Both the position numbers and the translations under genes were made by a program. 64,000 nucleotides of DNA from Treponema berlinense (GTDB lineage: Bacteria > Spirochaetota > Spirochaetia > Treponematales > Treponemataceae): positions 62,001 through 126,000 of the forward strand of contig NZ_FUXC01000006.1 in assembly GCF_900167025.1 (NCBI RefSeq), written 5' to 3'. Numbering within the stretch: position 1 is the stretch's first letter; each line of letters opens with the position of its first letter. The notes below the pieces were generated by a model that did not search any database, was not told the DNA's origin, and saw nothing but the letters and a program-made list of their open reading frames with translations. Of the stretch, positions 9,059-17,823 are shown piece after piece.

Positions 9059-9376
9059 CTATTGTTTTTTGAAAGGTTTCGTGTCGTCAAAGTCAAAAAT
9101 CGTTTTTTCTTCAATAAATCTTGAATATTCACGTTTCCAGATTAAATGGGCATCGCTTGAATCGTAGGCTTCTAGCGCTTCTTTGTCCATGTCCATTTCA
9201 ATCATAATGTCGGCACGATTTTCGCGTTTTATGCAGCATTTGTAAATTTTTACGTAATGTACTCCGTTAATTTCTGTTGTTGCAGTATTAAACAGTTCCT
9301 GAATCTGCTCAATAAACGAATTTTCGATTTTTTTTGAAATTTCCGGAACAAATTTTACAAGAATACAGTGTTTCAT
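9059..9376 (-). CDS. Dabb family (stress-responsive alpha/beta barrel) protein
   Basis: A 105-residue protein resembling the Dabb domain, a dimeric ferredoxin-like barrel. Features are the N-terminal strand MKHCILVKFVPE, a central amphipathic helix, and the C-terminal YDSSDAHLIWKREYSRF segment, the counterpart of the usual YxxHPxH...F motif. GGAGGAAACC precedes the ATG. It lies 18 bases after the FAD oxidoreductase gene on the same strand, so the two are probably co-transcribed. Dabb proteins are functionally diverse and no reaction can be assigned. Confidence 0.65.
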   Translation of the reverse strand: MKHCILVKFVPEISKKIENSFIEQIQELFNTATTEINGVHYVKIYKCCIKRENRADIMIEMDMDKEALEAYDSSDAHLIWKREYSRFIEEKTIFDFDDTKPFKKQ

Positions 9377-9394
9377 TTTTGGTTTCCTCCGTTT

Positions 9395-11014
9395 TTACTG
9401 CAGTTTGAGAGAATTTATTATTGCTCCGGCAACGCGTTCTCCGTCCATTGCCGAACTTCCAATTCCTCCAGAATATCCGCTTCCTTCTCCGCAAGGATAA
9501 AGATTTTTAATTGCGGTACACTCCAAAGTGTCTTTATTGCGTAAAATTCTTACAGGAGTACTGGTTCTTGTCTCCGAAGCGATTAAAATTGCGTCAGGGC
9601 AGACAAAGCCTTTCATGCTTTTATTAAAATCCTTAAATCCTGCCTGCAATTTTTTGCAGATATCTTTTGGAAGCCATTTGTCCAGTCTGCTCGAAACAAC
9701 TCCCGGTTTATAACTTGTAACTGGAAGCGATTTTGATTCTTTTTCTTCAAGAAAGTCCGTCAGTCTTTGAGCTGGCGCAAACTGACCTGAACCGTTTTCG
9801 AAAGTTAATTTTTCGAGCCAGGTTCGCCAGTAAAGTCCGGCAAGCGCGGGGCAGCCTTCTTCTTCTGCCTGTTTTTTAAATTCAGGGGGAATGTCTTCCG
9901 GCCTGCGTTCAACGACAATCGCCGCGTTTGACCACTGGCTGTTTCGTCCGGAAGAACTCATTCCGTTTACGACAATTTGATCTTTTGCTGTTGCGCATGG
10001 AACGACAAAGCCGCCGGGGCACATGCAAAAACTGTAAACTCCGCGACCGTCGACCTGAGTTGTAAGGCGGTATTCGGCGGCGGCAGGCATTTGTTTTCCG
10101 TGGAATTGAATCGAGTCTATAATTGCCCGTGGGTGTTCAACCCGTACTCCGACCGCAAATGTTTTTGCTTCGAGCGCGTCTGGTGCAATTTTAGAAACCA
10201 TCTGGTAAATATTTGCCGCAGAATGTCCAGTTGCAAGAATTATTGAATCTGCAAGAATTTCTTTTTTGTTTCCGTCGGTAAGATTTTTGATTTTTACGCC
10301 GGTTGCCTTTAATTCATTGTTCTGTGAATTTTTTTCTACGATTAAATCTGTGCAAAGTGAATTAAAATGAATTTCGCCGCCAAGTTCTACAATCTTTTTT
10401 TCCATGCGGTCAATAATTCCAGGAAGTTTATCTGTTCCTATGTGGGGATGCGCATCGGTAAGAATATTTGGATTTGCTCCAAATTCAACAAAAATTCTGT
10501 AAATTTTATAGATGTCGCCACGTTTGTTTGAGCGGGTGTAGAGTTTTCCGTCAGAAAAAGTTCCTGCTCCTCCAGAACCAAAGCAAAAGTTTGAATTTTC
10601 GTCCAAAATTCCATCTTTTGTAAGGTTTTCAATATCGTCTGCCCGAACTTTTGTCGGATTTCCGCGTTCAATAATAATCGGTTTAATTCCTGCTTCGAAA
10701 AGCTTAAAAGCCGCGTAGAGTCCTGCCGGTCCGCAGCCGATTATAACCACAGAGCGTTTTCCGTCAGCGTGTTTCCAGTTGAGAGCAATATTTTCTAAAT
10801 CTTCTGGTTCTTCGCCAATGTAAATTTTGTAACGCATAACGAACTTAATCTGGGAATGTCGTGCGTCAATTGATTTTTTTATAAAAACCGGGGTGATTTT
10901 CTGTCCGTTTACAGAAACTTTTTTTTCTTTAAGAGCCTGCCGAATTTTAGAATCGATTTCGGTCTGATTTTTTTCGTCCTCTGGCATGAGGGTGATTGAA
11001 AGTTCACAAGTCAT
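9395..11014 (-). CDS. FAD-dependent oxidoreductase (COG2509-type)
   Basis: A 539-residue flavoprotein. The dinucleotide-binding fold begins at about residue 88 (VVIIGCGPAGLYAAF, glycines at 93-98) after an N-terminal ~85-residue alpha/beta domain that is usual in this group. FCFGSGGAGTFSDGKLYTR and the C-terminal LYPCGEGSGYSGGIG (FAD contact) match uncharacterised FAD-dependent dehydrogenases. The protein is soluble; its substrate is unknown. No ribosome site lies at a useful distance from the ATG; instead a near-consensus promoter ends 6 bases before it, so the mRNA may be leaderless. A Dabb protein gene follows. Confidence 0.85.
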   Translation of the reverse strand: MTCELSITLMPEDEKNQTEIDSKIRQALKEKKVSVNGQKITPVFIKKSIDARHSQIKFVMRYKIYIGEEPEDLENIALNWKHADGKRSVVIIGCGPAGLYAAFKLFEAGIKPIIIERGNPTKVRADDIENLTKDGILDENSNFCFGSGGAGTFSDGKLYTRSNKRGDIYKIYRIFVEFGANPNILTDAHPHIGTDKLPGIIDRMEKKIVELGGEIHFNSLCTDLIVEKNSQNNELKATGVKIKNLTDGNKKEILADSIILATGHSAANIYQMVSKIAPDALEAKTFAVGVRVEHPRAIIDSIQFHGKQMPAAAEYRLTTQVDGRGVYSFCMCPGGFVVPCATAKDQIVVNGMSSSGRNSQWSNAAIVVERRPEDIPPEFKKQAEEEGCPALAGLYWRTWLEKLTFENGSGQFAPAQRLTDFLEEKESKSLPVTSYKPGVVSSRLDKWLPKDICKKLQAGFKDFNKSMKGFVCPDAILIASETRTSTPVRILRNKDTLECTAIKNLYPCGEGSGYSGGIGSSAMDGERVAGAIINSLKLQ

Positions 11015-11020
11015 GCCGAT

Positions 11021-11049
11021 ATTATATTGGTCATCTCCAAAAAATGCAA
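11021..11049 (-). promoter_or_regulatory. Promoter placing the start point at the ATG
   Basis: On the minus strand TTGCAT (11049-11044) and TATAAT (11026-11021) are 17 bases apart. The usual 7-base distance from the -10 puts transcription start at the A of the ATG (11014). Confidence 0.65.
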
Positions 11050-11070
11050 TTTTTAGAGTTTAAACATTAG

Positions 11071-13323
11071 TTAAACATGGAACAAATCAATCTGAGAACC
11101 GATTTTTAAGATTGAATCCTGCATTGCCTTGGAAATATCGCTCAAAGTTGTTCCGTTGCCACTAATCTGGTTTGCAGAAGTTGTCATTTCTATCATGCTT
11201 GATTTGATTTCTTCTGTTGCCAGTTGCAATTTTTTTACTTGATCCAAGATTATCTGGTTTCCTGCCGACATATTTCCGGAAGAAACACGGACGTCCGAAG
11301 TTGAATCGTTCATCATTTTGAGTGCATCTGTAATCTGATGGCTGCCGATTTCGCTTTCTTCCATTGCGCCTTTAATCTGCTGGACAAGCTGGTCTGTCTC
11401 ATGGATTTTCTTGGTTACTGACTGGAACGAATTTTTAGCTTCTGCCGAAGATACAACGACATTTTCAATCGAATTTTGAATTTTCTGAAGCTCATCGCGG
11501 ATTTGTTTTGACTGGCGGCTGGAACTTTCAGAAAGGTTGTGAATTTCATCTGCAACAACGCTAAAACCGCGTCCTGCATCGCCTGCATGTGCGGCTTCGA
11601 TTGACGCATTCATTGCCAAAAGGTTTGTTTCGCTCGCAATTTTAGAAATAACCTTGTTTGCTTCCATGAGCATCTGGCTCTGTTCCTGAATCTTCTGAAT
11701 CTGTTCGTCTACGCTGTTTTGTTTTTCAATTCCTGTAGTTGTGTCGGTTTCGAGAGCAACAAACGAATCGACCATATGTTCAGTGCTTCTTGTGACAGAA
11801 GTAATGTTTCCGAGCATTTCTTCAACTGCTGCACTGGCCTGAGTAACTCCCGACGACTGGTTTTCAATCATTGCATTTAAGGCTTCGATATTTTTCGCAA
11901 TCTGGTTTACCTTGTCTGCGGTTTCTTCGACAGATTTTCCCTGCACTTCAATCTGGCTGCTTACTGTGCTTATATTGGAAATGATTTTGTTGATAGAAGA
12001 ACTTGTTTCGTTCGTTGTGCCAGCCATTTCGCCGTCAACCTTCGAAAGTTCGTCCTTCGATTCTTTTATCCGCATAATAATATGATGCAAATTTTCTGTA
12101 AAAGTGTTGAATCCAAGGACAACTTCGCCAACTTCGTCCTTTGTTTTTACTTCGATTCGCTTTGTTAAATCCGCAGCGCCGGAAGCGATTTCGATAATTG
12201 AATTTTTAAGGCGAATGAGAGGGTGAACTAGCAGCGTCAGATAAATAGAAGTTACAACCAAAAGGATGATTGCAATCATAATACTTATAAAACAAATCTG
12301 GAAAGCGCTCTTTTTTGCCGTCGAAACAATTTCTGTTTGGTTTATTGCAATTGCGAGCGACCAGTTTGTGTGGTTAATCGGGCAGTAGAAGACGTAATTT
12401 GTTGCATTTCGTTCACTGTCTTTGATAATTCCGGTTCCTTTTTGGCTCAAAATCATTTTTTGAGTCATTTCCTTGTAACCTTTGTAGCCGGATTCTTCAT
12501 CACTCATTACGTAAAAATTTTTCATGATTTTTTCAGAATCTGGATGAGCGATAATGTTTCCTTTTGAATCGATTGCGTAGGTAAAACTGTTGTCATTAAA
12601 ATTCGACTGTGTAATCTGATAATTCACCTTGCTCAAAGAGAGAGCGCCGACGATGACACCCCAAAACGACTTGTTCTTGTTTGTGACTGGAGCAGAAACA
12701 TAAAAAATGTAGCCAATTCCGTCTGGAGAAGGCACAGGGTCAGAAATATATTGCTGTTTTCCGTTTGTGTAGATTGCCGTAAAAAAGTCTTCGTGCGAAA
12801 TATCGGTGTAATTTCCGTTAGAATCGTACATTCTTCCGTCTTGGTCTGCAATTCCGATAAAATCAAAACTTGGATCGATTAAATCTTTGTTTTCGGTCAG
12901 ATAATTGCAGGCAAGTTCATAATCGCCGGAAGTAAATGCCTCGCTGTTTGTAAAAATTCCAAAACTTTTAGAGAAAGAATCCAGCCAGTAAGTTAAACCG
13001 TCGGCTGTCCGTTCTGCAATTGTCGTAGAAAAATTTGTGTAAGTTTCGGTGTTGTCTTCTGCAATCGAATGAACCAGGAAAAACGAAAGCGTTGTAAATG
13101 AAAGCGCCAGAAAAATAAAAAGAACGACTGCAAATTTAAAGGCAATCGAGCGCGTTATCGTTTTTACAGAAATTTTGTGCTTAGATTTTTTTTCTGACGG
13201 CGCACTTTCCAAAGTCTCCAAAACTTCGATGTTTTCGTCAGAAGAATTTTGTTCATTAAAAGCAGGATTTCCGGTAGAAATAATTTTGTCGTTTTCAAGT
13301 TCTGGATTAAAAGGTTCGTTCAT
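11071..13323 (-). CDS. Methyl-accepting chemotaxis protein
   Basis: A 750-residue chemoreceptor that senses a ligand outside the inner membrane and controls the CheA kinase. The order is: a cytoplasmic N-terminal tail (~60 residues, acidic and Ser-rich), membrane helix ~62-84, a periplasmic double-Cache-like sensor (~85-340), a second membrane helix (IMIAIILLVVTSIYLTLL), a HAMP domain, and a long coiled-coil signalling domain. The hairpin tip reads SETNLLAMNASIEAAHAGDA, close to the canonical CheA-contact sequence. The long N-terminal tail before the first helix is unusual for a chemoreceptor. The ATG at 13323 follows TTGGAGGATTGT; the further-upstream start is rejected. The ligand is unknown. 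Confidence 0.9.
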   Translation of the reverse strand: MNEPFNPELENDKIISTGNPAFNEQNSSDENIEVLETLESAPSEKKSKHKISVKTITRSIAFKFAVVLFIFLALSFTTLSFFLVHSIAEDNTETYTNFSTTIAERTADGLTYWLDSFSKSFGIFTNSEAFTSGDYELACNYLTENKDLIDPSFDFIGIADQDGRMYDSNGNYTDISHEDFFTAIYTNGKQQYISDPVPSPDGIGYIFYVSAPVTNKNKSFWGVIVGALSLSKVNYQITQSNFNDNSFTYAIDSKGNIIAHPDSEKIMKNFYVMSDEESGYKGYKEMTQKMILSQKGTGIIKDSERNATNYVFYCPINHTNWSLAIAINQTEIVSTAKKSAFQICFISIMIAIILLVVTSIYLTLLVHPLIRLKNSIIEIASGAADLTKRIEVKTKDEVGEVVLGFNTFTENLHHIIMRIKESKDELSKVDGEMAGTTNETSSSINKIISNISTVSSQIEVQGKSVEETADKVNQIAKNIEALNAMIENQSSGVTQASAAVEEMLGNITSVTRSTEHMVDSFVALETDTTTGIEKQNSVDEQIQKIQEQSQMLMEANKVISKIASETNLLAMNASIEAAHAGDAGRGFSVVADEIHNLSESSSRQSKQIRDELQKIQNSIENVVVSSAEAKNSFQSVTKKIHETDQLVQQIKGAMEESEIGSHQITDALKMMNDSTSDVRVSSGNMSAGNQIILDQVKKLQLATEEIKSSMIEMTTSANQISGNGTTLSDISKAMQDSILKIGSQIDLFHV

Positions 13324-13476
13324 ACAATCCTCCAAATAAAGAGCAAACACTCAAACACTCACCCGCCATTTTTTAAATTGTCTAATATCTCTATTATCGT
13401 TCAAAAAAACATATCAATAAAGGAAAATAAACACTTTTTATCAAAATATAACCAAAAATTCCTTAAACTGTCAGTG

Positions 13477-13505
13477 TTGAAAAAAACACATAAACTGTAG
13501 ATAAT
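13477..13505 (+). promoter_or_regulatory. Promoter upstream of IMP cyclohydrolase gene
   Basis: TTGAAA (13477-13482) and GATAAT (13500-13505) are spaced by 17 bases. The distance to the next recognised gene is about 360 bases, so the leader is long or the product is something not recognised. Confidence 0.5.
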
Positions 13506-13724
13506 ATAAGGACAAGCGGTTCTATTTTGAGTTTAAATTTTCCAGTCAAACCAAAACAATTTCTCAGGAAATCCGGTAAGACAAAGCATAGTTTGGATTT
13601 TTTGAACTTCGACATTCAACCTGAAAAAATAAAATTATTAAATTTGGGTCATGCGGCTATCCAGAAAACTTGCTTGCAGTTGTAATGGCTTGTCAAAAAG
13701 GCAAAATTTCTGTATTTTGCGGTT

Positions 13725-13860
13725 TCGGCAGGCTCAACCGCGGCAAAAATAATTTGGACAGCCGCACCGGGCTTTGCAGGGTTTCATTGTTTTGTTTGGT
13801 TTCGATAAACTCAACCAGCACAAAACAACGCTACGCGCCCTTCCAATCCCTTGCCCGAAA
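13725..13860 (+). repeat. Interspersed repeat-like element
   Basis: GC-rich, with GGCAGGCTCAACCGCGGC, a second version TCGATAAACTCAACC, and the ending CTACGCGCCCTTCCAATCCC, which resembles the ends of other copies in this window. The boundaries are approximate. Confidence 0.45.
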
Positions 13861-13871
13861 GGAATTTACTT

Positions 13872-14600
13872 ATGAAAATCAATCAGCTCGAAAAACTTTT
13901 GTCGCAGAATGAATATCCAGGACGCGGAATTGTTGCAGGTCTTTCAGAAGACGGAAAATATGCTGTCAGCGCATACTGGACAATGGGACGCAGTGCCGGA
14001 AGCCGTAACCGCATTTTTACAGTCGAAACAGAAGACGGAAGCGAAGTTGTTCGCACGAAAGCATTTGATCCAAGCTTAATCGCAGGTGATCCAAGCCTTA
14101 TAATTTATGCGGCAGTCCGCCAGTTTAAAAACAGTACAATCGTAACAAACGGCGATCAGACAGACACGATTTTTGAAGGTCTTAAAGAAGGCAAAACTTT
14201 TGAGCAGTCATTGCGTTCACGCAAATATGAACACGACGCTCCAAATTACACTCCGAGAATTTCTTCACTTTTAAATGTCGAAAATGGAAAATTCGATTAC
14301 GCAATTTCAATTTTAAAAAGCGATTCTGGAAATCCAGATAACACTTTGAGATTCACATTTACTTACGACAATCCTGTAAAAGGCCAGGGAAGATTTATTC
14401 ATACTTACATGGGCAACGGAAATCCTCTTCCGTCGTTTGAAGGTGAACCGGAAGTTGTAGAAATCAAAGGCAATATCGAGGAATTTACAGACAAAATCTG
14501 GTCAAGCCTCAACGAAGAAAACAAAGTAAGTCTTTTTGTCCGCTTTATTGACATTCAGACTGGAAAATTTGAAGAAAAAATCATCAACAAAAACAAATAA
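13872..14600 (+). CDS. IMP cyclohydrolase (PurO-like)
   Basis: A 242-residue enzyme of the IMP_cyclohyd family (archaeal PurO fold, also found in clostridia and treponemes), which would close the ring of FAICAR to make IMP, the last step of purine synthesis. Diagnostic stretches are NEYPGRGIV, TMGRSAGSRNR, TNGDQTDTIFEGL and HDAPNYTPRIS, characteristic of this family and different from PurH. The ATG at 13872 follows AAAGGAATTTACTT; an in-frame ATG 21 bases earlier has no ribosome site. The stop overlaps the next start by one base, so translation of the radical SAM gene is coupled to it. Confidence 0.85.
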   Translation: MKINQLEKLLSQNEYPGRGIVAGLSEDGKYAVSAYWTMGRSAGSRNRIFTVETEDGSEVVRTKAFDPSLIAGDPSLIIYAAVRQFKNSTIVTNGDQTDTIFEGLKEGKTFEQSLRSRKYEHDAPNYTPRISSLLNVENGKFDYAISILKSDSGNPDNTLRFTFTYDNPVKGQGRFIHTYMGNGNPLPSFEGEPEVVEIKGNIEEFTDKIWSSLNEENKVSLFVRFIDIQTGKFEEKIINKNK

Positions 14601-16321
14601 TGCAAAAAGTTCTTTGCACAACGCTCTTAATAGAAAAGTCCCCTCAGGCTCTGCCTCTGGGGGTGGCTTGTATTGCTTCTGCCATAAAAAATGATGACCG
14701 CACAAAAAATTTTTACAATGTCGAATTGTGCGATTTTTGCAAGGAATCTCCCGAAATAAAAAAGATTTTGTCCGGAGCAGAAATCGGAGCAGAAAAAAAT
14801 GCCGGCGAAATGCAGACTGGCTCTTATATTGCTGAGCAACTGGCAAAAAAAAGTCCGCAAATTGTGCTTTTTAGCATTTACGTGTGGAATCATGTTGCCC
14901 TGGAAAATGCCGCCCGCTGCCTCAAAAAAATAAATCCGAAAATCATAACAATTGCTGGCGGTCCGGAAGTTACAGCAGATCCGTTTGTTTTTGAGGGATT
15001 TGATTACACGATTGCAGGAGCTGGCGAAGAAGCCGCAGTTTTGCTTTTGGAGGCGATTTTTAAAAATGGCGGTGCAGAAAAACTGCCAGAAATTCCGGGG
15101 CTTTTCTTTTTAAACGGAAAACCTCAGGTCTTCCAGTTTGCGAGAACTTCACCCTGCGCCTTAGAAAAACTTTCTTCTCCATATCTTGACGGTACACTCG
15201 ACGTTGCAAAATACGGCGGAGTTTTATGGGAACTTGCCCGGGGCTGCCCTTTTAAGTGTTCATATTGCTACGAATCAAAAGGCGAAAAAAAAGTCGCATA
15301 TTTTCCGATGGAACGAATCGAAAAAGAAATCGATCTTTTTGCCCAAAAAAAAGTTCCTCAGGTTTTTGTCCTTGATCCAACCTACAATGCGAGCAAAGAG
15401 CGCGCCATTCAGATGCTCAGGCTGATTGAAAAAAAGACGCCGGACACTTTTTATTATTTTGAAGCGCGGGCCGAATTTATTGACCGCGAACTTGCAAAAG
15501 CGTTCAGCCGTGTGCGTTGTGCCTTGCAAATTGGAATGCAGAGCGCAGATCCGGAAGTCTTAAAAAATGTACATCGTACGCTCGACAAAAAAAAGTTCAG
15601 CAAAAATATTGGCTATCTGAACGAAGCCGGCGTAACTTTTGGCTTTGACCTGATTTACGGATTGCCGGGCGACACGTTAAAAGGTTTTAAAAACAGTATT
15701 GATTATGCTCTCAGCCTTTATCCGAACAATCTCGAGCTTTTTTGCCTTTCGGTTCTTCCGGGAACAGATTTGCACGATTCCGCAAAAAAATTTGGAATGA
15801 TATGGGAACAAAAACCGCCTTACAATGTTTTAAAAACACCGCAATTCCCAGAGTCAGACTTGCAAAAAGCCGCTTCGCTTGCACGGGCGGTAAATCTTTT
15901 TTATACGCAGGGACGCGCAGTAAGCTGGTTTAACTGCATAATTTATCATCTGCACAAAAAGCCGAGCGTTTTTCTCGGAGAATTTGAAAAATATCTTCGC
16001 GAAGAAAAAATTATGCTTCCGCCCGAACCAAAAATGCCGCAGATTAGAAAATTGCAGAAAGATTTTATAAAAAGACAATTTGAACAAAATCATCTTGCAA
16101 AATACATAAATATAGTCAGCGATATGATAGAACTTTACGGCGCTTTGAGCGATGCAGACGGCGACTGCCAGACATCAACCATAAAATTGCACTATTGGCC
16201 AGAAGACGTGCTCTCAGAATACGCAATGGATTTACCATTTTTTTGCGCAAACGCCGAATTCCATCCATGCAAAGTAAAAGTTCAGCCATCTCCTGACGGC
16301 GCCGTGTTCAAGATTGAATAA
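14600..16321 (+). CDS. B12-binding-domain radical SAM protein (DUF4080 type)
   Basis: A 573-residue protein with three parts: an N-terminal cobalamin-binding-like Rossmann domain (~1-170), a radical SAM domain with CPFKCSYC (CxxxCxxC, residues ~215-222) binding the 4Fe-4S cluster, and a C-terminal domain of the DUF4080 type. IAGGPEVTADP and FDLIYGLPGDT fit the cobalamin and SAM domains. Members often act in tRNA methylthiolation-like or anaerobic chemistry, but no substrate is established for this branch. It starts within the last base of the PurO gene and is the last gene of that pair. Confidence 0.8.
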   Translation: MQKVLCTTLLIEKSPQALPLGVACIASAIKNDDRTKNFYNVELCDFCKESPEIKKILSGAEIGAEKNAGEMQTGSYIAEQLAKKSPQIVLFSIYVWNHVALENAARCLKKINPKIITIAGGPEVTADPFVFEGFDYTIAGAGEEAAVLLLEAIFKNGGAEKLPEIPGLFFLNGKPQVFQFARTSPCALEKLSSPYLDGTLDVAKYGGVLWELARGCPFKCSYCYESKGEKKVAYFPMERIEKEIDLFAQKKVPQVFVLDPTYNASKERAIQMLRLIEKKTPDTFYYFEARAEFIDRELAKAFSRVRCALQIGMQSADPEVLKNVHRTLDKKKFSKNIGYLNEAGVTFGFDLIYGLPGDTLKGFKNSIDYALSLYPNNLELFCLSVLPGTDLHDSAKKFGMIWEQKPPYNVLKTPQFPESDLQKAASLARAVNLFYTQGRAVSWFNCIIYHLHKKPSVFLGEFEKYLREEKIMLPPEPKMPQIRKLQKDFIKRQFEQNHLAKYINIVSDMIELYGALSDADGDCQTSTIKLHYWPEDVLSEYAMDLPFFCANAEFHPCKVKVQPSPDGAVFKIE

Positions 16322-16358
16322 AAAGAATATATTTTATTAACCCGATATTGATTTTGCG

Positions 16359-16387
16359 TTGCTTTTTCATTACTTTTGTATTACATT
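16359..16387 (+). promoter_or_regulatory. Promoter of the toxin-antitoxin operon
   Basis: TTGCTT (16359-16364) and TACATT (16382-16387) are 17 bases apart, just before the ribosome site of the antitoxin gene. Confidence 0.45.
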
Positions 16388-16403
16388 TTGTATGGAGGCG
16401 CAT

Positions 16404-16661
16404 ATGAAAACAGCAGTTCTTCAAACAAGAGTTGATGTGGATTTAAAACATGATGCAGATGCTTTTTTTGAATCTATTGGAATGGATACAACAACGGCAA
16501 TACGGATTTTTCTAAAGCAGACATTAATTCAGCGAAAAATTCCATTTGAAATTGTTCAAGACAGTTCTTTTTATTCTGAAAAAAACATGAAAGCATTGGA
16601 ACATTCTAAAACTCAGATGGAAAATGGCCAGCATTCAATACATGAACTTGTCGAGGTGTAA
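16404..16661 (+). CDS. RelB/DinJ family antitoxin
   Basis: An 85-residue antitoxin. The N-terminal half (TAVLQTRVDVDLKHDADAFF, then GMDTTTAIRIFLKQT) is the ribbon-helix-helix DNA-binding domain of the RelB/DinJ family; the C-terminal half should wrap the toxin. GGAGG precedes the ATG at 16404. The toxin gene starts 2 bases after the stop. Such antitoxins normally repress their own promoter. Pairing with a YoeB-type toxin, which more often partners a Phd/YefM antitoxin, is less usual. Confidence 0.88.
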   Translation: MKTAVLQTRVDVDLKHDADAFFESIGMDTTTAIRIFLKQTLIQRKIPFEIVQDSSFYSEKNMKALEHSKTQMENGQHSIHELVEV

Positions 16662-16663
16662 AA

Positions 16664-16927
16664 ATGCACAAAGATTTTTCTGATGATGCCTGGGCTGATT
16701 ATACCTATTGGATAACGCAAGATAAAAAAACGCTTAAGAAAATAAATCAACTTCTAAGTGATATTGAACGAAACGGTAATGACGGAATAGGGCATCCGGA
16801 GCCATTAAAAAATAATTTAAGCGGATATTGGTCTCGAACGATAGACGAAAAAAATAGGCTTGTATACAAAATAGAAGACGGTTTAATAAAAGTAATTCAA
16901 TGTAAAAATCATTATGATGATAAATAG
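16664..16927 (+). CDS. YoeB family mRNA-cleaving toxin
   Basis: An 87-residue ribosome-dependent RNase of the Txe/YoeB family. The family pattern is clear: WITQDKKTLKKINQLL, then GHPEPLKNNLSGYWSRTID, then KNRLVYKI, and the C-terminal CKNHYDD. By family comparison the catalytic residues are the Glu of GHPEPLK, the Arg of SGYWSR, and the His-Tyr pair near the C-terminus; all are present, so the toxin should be active. It is encoded directly after its antitoxin. Confidence 0.9.
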   Translation: MHKDFSDDAWADYTYWITQDKKTLKKINQLLSDIERNGNDGIGHPEPLKNNLSGYWSRTIDEKNRLVYKIEDGLIKVIQCKNHYDDK

Positions 16928-16939
16928 TTCTATGTAATA

Positions 16940-17040
16940 TAGAACCGGACCATATTTTGCGGTCGAGCGGCTTTTCACGGTTCCGCTTTGCTTCATCCGC
17001 CGGGGCGGACGCATTCGCGCCGTTACAATCCGGGGTATGT
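16940..17040 (-). repeat. Interspersed palindromic repeat, copy
   Basis: GC-rich element after the toxin gene. On the minus strand it reads CCCCGGATTGTAACGGCGCG, then CGTCCGCCCCGGCGGATG, then CAAAGCGGAACCGTG, in the same order as the copies at 40160 and 60284. The CGTCCGC/GCGGATG part forms a stem. Confidence 0.6.
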
Positions 17041-17111
17041 TTTTTCTAAAAATCAAATTTTCTGGTTTAAATTCTTCAAAAAAGTAAAATTCTAAAAAAA
17101 AGAAAATTCAA

Positions 17112-17166
17112 TTGACATAAAAATACTGTTAGTGTATACTAACAAATGTAGTTAGCTTGTGCTAAC
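17112..17166 (+). promoter_or_regulatory. Promoter with two palindromic operators before the flavodoxin operon
   Basis: TTGACA (17112-17117), 17 bases, TATACT (17135-17140). The -10 is inside the palindrome GTTAGTGTATACTAAC (17128-17143), and a second palindrome GTTAGCTTGTGCTAAC (17151-17166) starts 23 bases after the first, about two helical turns. The second one continues into CTAACCTGA, which resembles one half of the DtxR/IdeR consensus. A metal-dependent repressor is the inference; the regulator is not in the window. Confidence 0.7.
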
Positions 17167-17180
17167 CTGAGTGTACCTCG

Positions 17181-17232
17181 TGGCAGTACGATTCTTAAGT
17201 TCTGACTGTTTCTCTGGAGTGTTGTACTGCCA
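17181..17232 (+). promoter_or_regulatory. Leader hairpin
   Basis: TGGCAGTAC (17181-17189) pairs perfectly with GTACTGCCA (17224-17232) around a 34-base loop, followed by TATTTTTG and only a weak ribosome site (GGGA) for the next gene. It may be a weak terminator or a 5'-stabilising structure. Confidence 0.4.
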
Positions 17233-17250
17233 TATTTTTGGGAATTTTTA

Positions 17251-17823
17251 ATGGAAGAAACTGTAATTCATTGCAGCGCTCCTGCGCTCTGCGGAATAAA
17301 ACCTGCGAGCCTTTTTAGCCTTAAAAATGAATTCTATTCAATTAATAGAAGCCGGCTTTTTTCCTGGCGTAAAAATTTTTCAAAAGACAGGCGTTTTTTT
17401 GTTATCATTAAAAAAGAAGACGGACGGGTTTTGATTTTTGTTTACGATAAAAGCTTGCTAGAAAAAGTTTGTTCCAAAAAGAAAAACCAGGAATACTTAA
17501 AAACGAAAGATTATGAAGTTGAAAAGGGTTTTAATTCAATTTTGAGCGAGCTTTTGTTTCGGCTTGCCCACGAAAGCTCTTTTCCGCACGAAACTGGACT
17601 TTTTTTGGGTTATCCGCTCGAAGATGTCATAGGTTTTGAGACTCAAAATGCCAAAAACTGTGTTTTTAGCGGATTTTGGAAAGTTTATGGAGATAAGCAG
17701 GCTGCGCTTGATTTAATGAAAAAGTACAGGCTCTGCACTGAAATTTGTATGTCGTGGTTCAGGCAGGGACTTAGCGTTCCTCTTGCCGCACAAAAATATA
17801 AAAAAATGGAGGAAATTTTATGA
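17251..17823 (+). CDS. DUF3793 family protein
   Basis: A 190-residue soluble protein of the DUF3793 family. Recognised features are the N-terminal HCSAPALCGIKPASLFSL, the central ETGLFLGYPLEDVIGF and the C-terminal FWKVYGDKQAALDLMKKY. Family members in clostridia and related anaerobes commonly sit beside flavodoxin and ferrous-iron transport genes, and here the flavodoxin gene overlaps its last 4 bases. The function is unknown; an iron-related role is inferred from context and the operator only. Confidence 0.8.
   Translation: MEETVIHCSAPALCGIKPASLFSLKNEFYSINRSRLFSWRKNFSKDRRFFVIIKKEDGRVLIFVYDKSLLEKVCSKKKNQEYLKTKDYEVEKGFNSILSELLFRLAHESSFPHETGLFLGYPLEDVIGFETQNAKNCVFSGFWKVYGDKQAALDLMKKYRLCTEICMSWFRQGLSVPLAAQKYKKMEEIL

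Larger units (their letters stand above)
13324..13871. other. Non-coding stretch between divergent genes
   Basis: About 548 bases separate the chemoreceptor (minus) from the IMP cyclohydrolase gene (plus). The left part is AT-rich and should contain the chemoreceptor promoter. A good plus-strand promoter (TTGAAA 13477-13482, 17 bases, GATAAT 13500-13505) lies in the middle, implying a leader of more than 350 bases or an unrecognised small transcript. The right part (about 13665-13860) is repeat-like. A 52-codon TTG frame (13527-13685) was seen but not accepted. Confidence 0.6.

Noticed and set aside
13527-13685. A 52-codon TTG frame downstream of a good promoter
   Set aside because: No ribosome site at a proper distance, no recognisable family, and it runs into a repeat-like region; kept only as part of the non-coding description.
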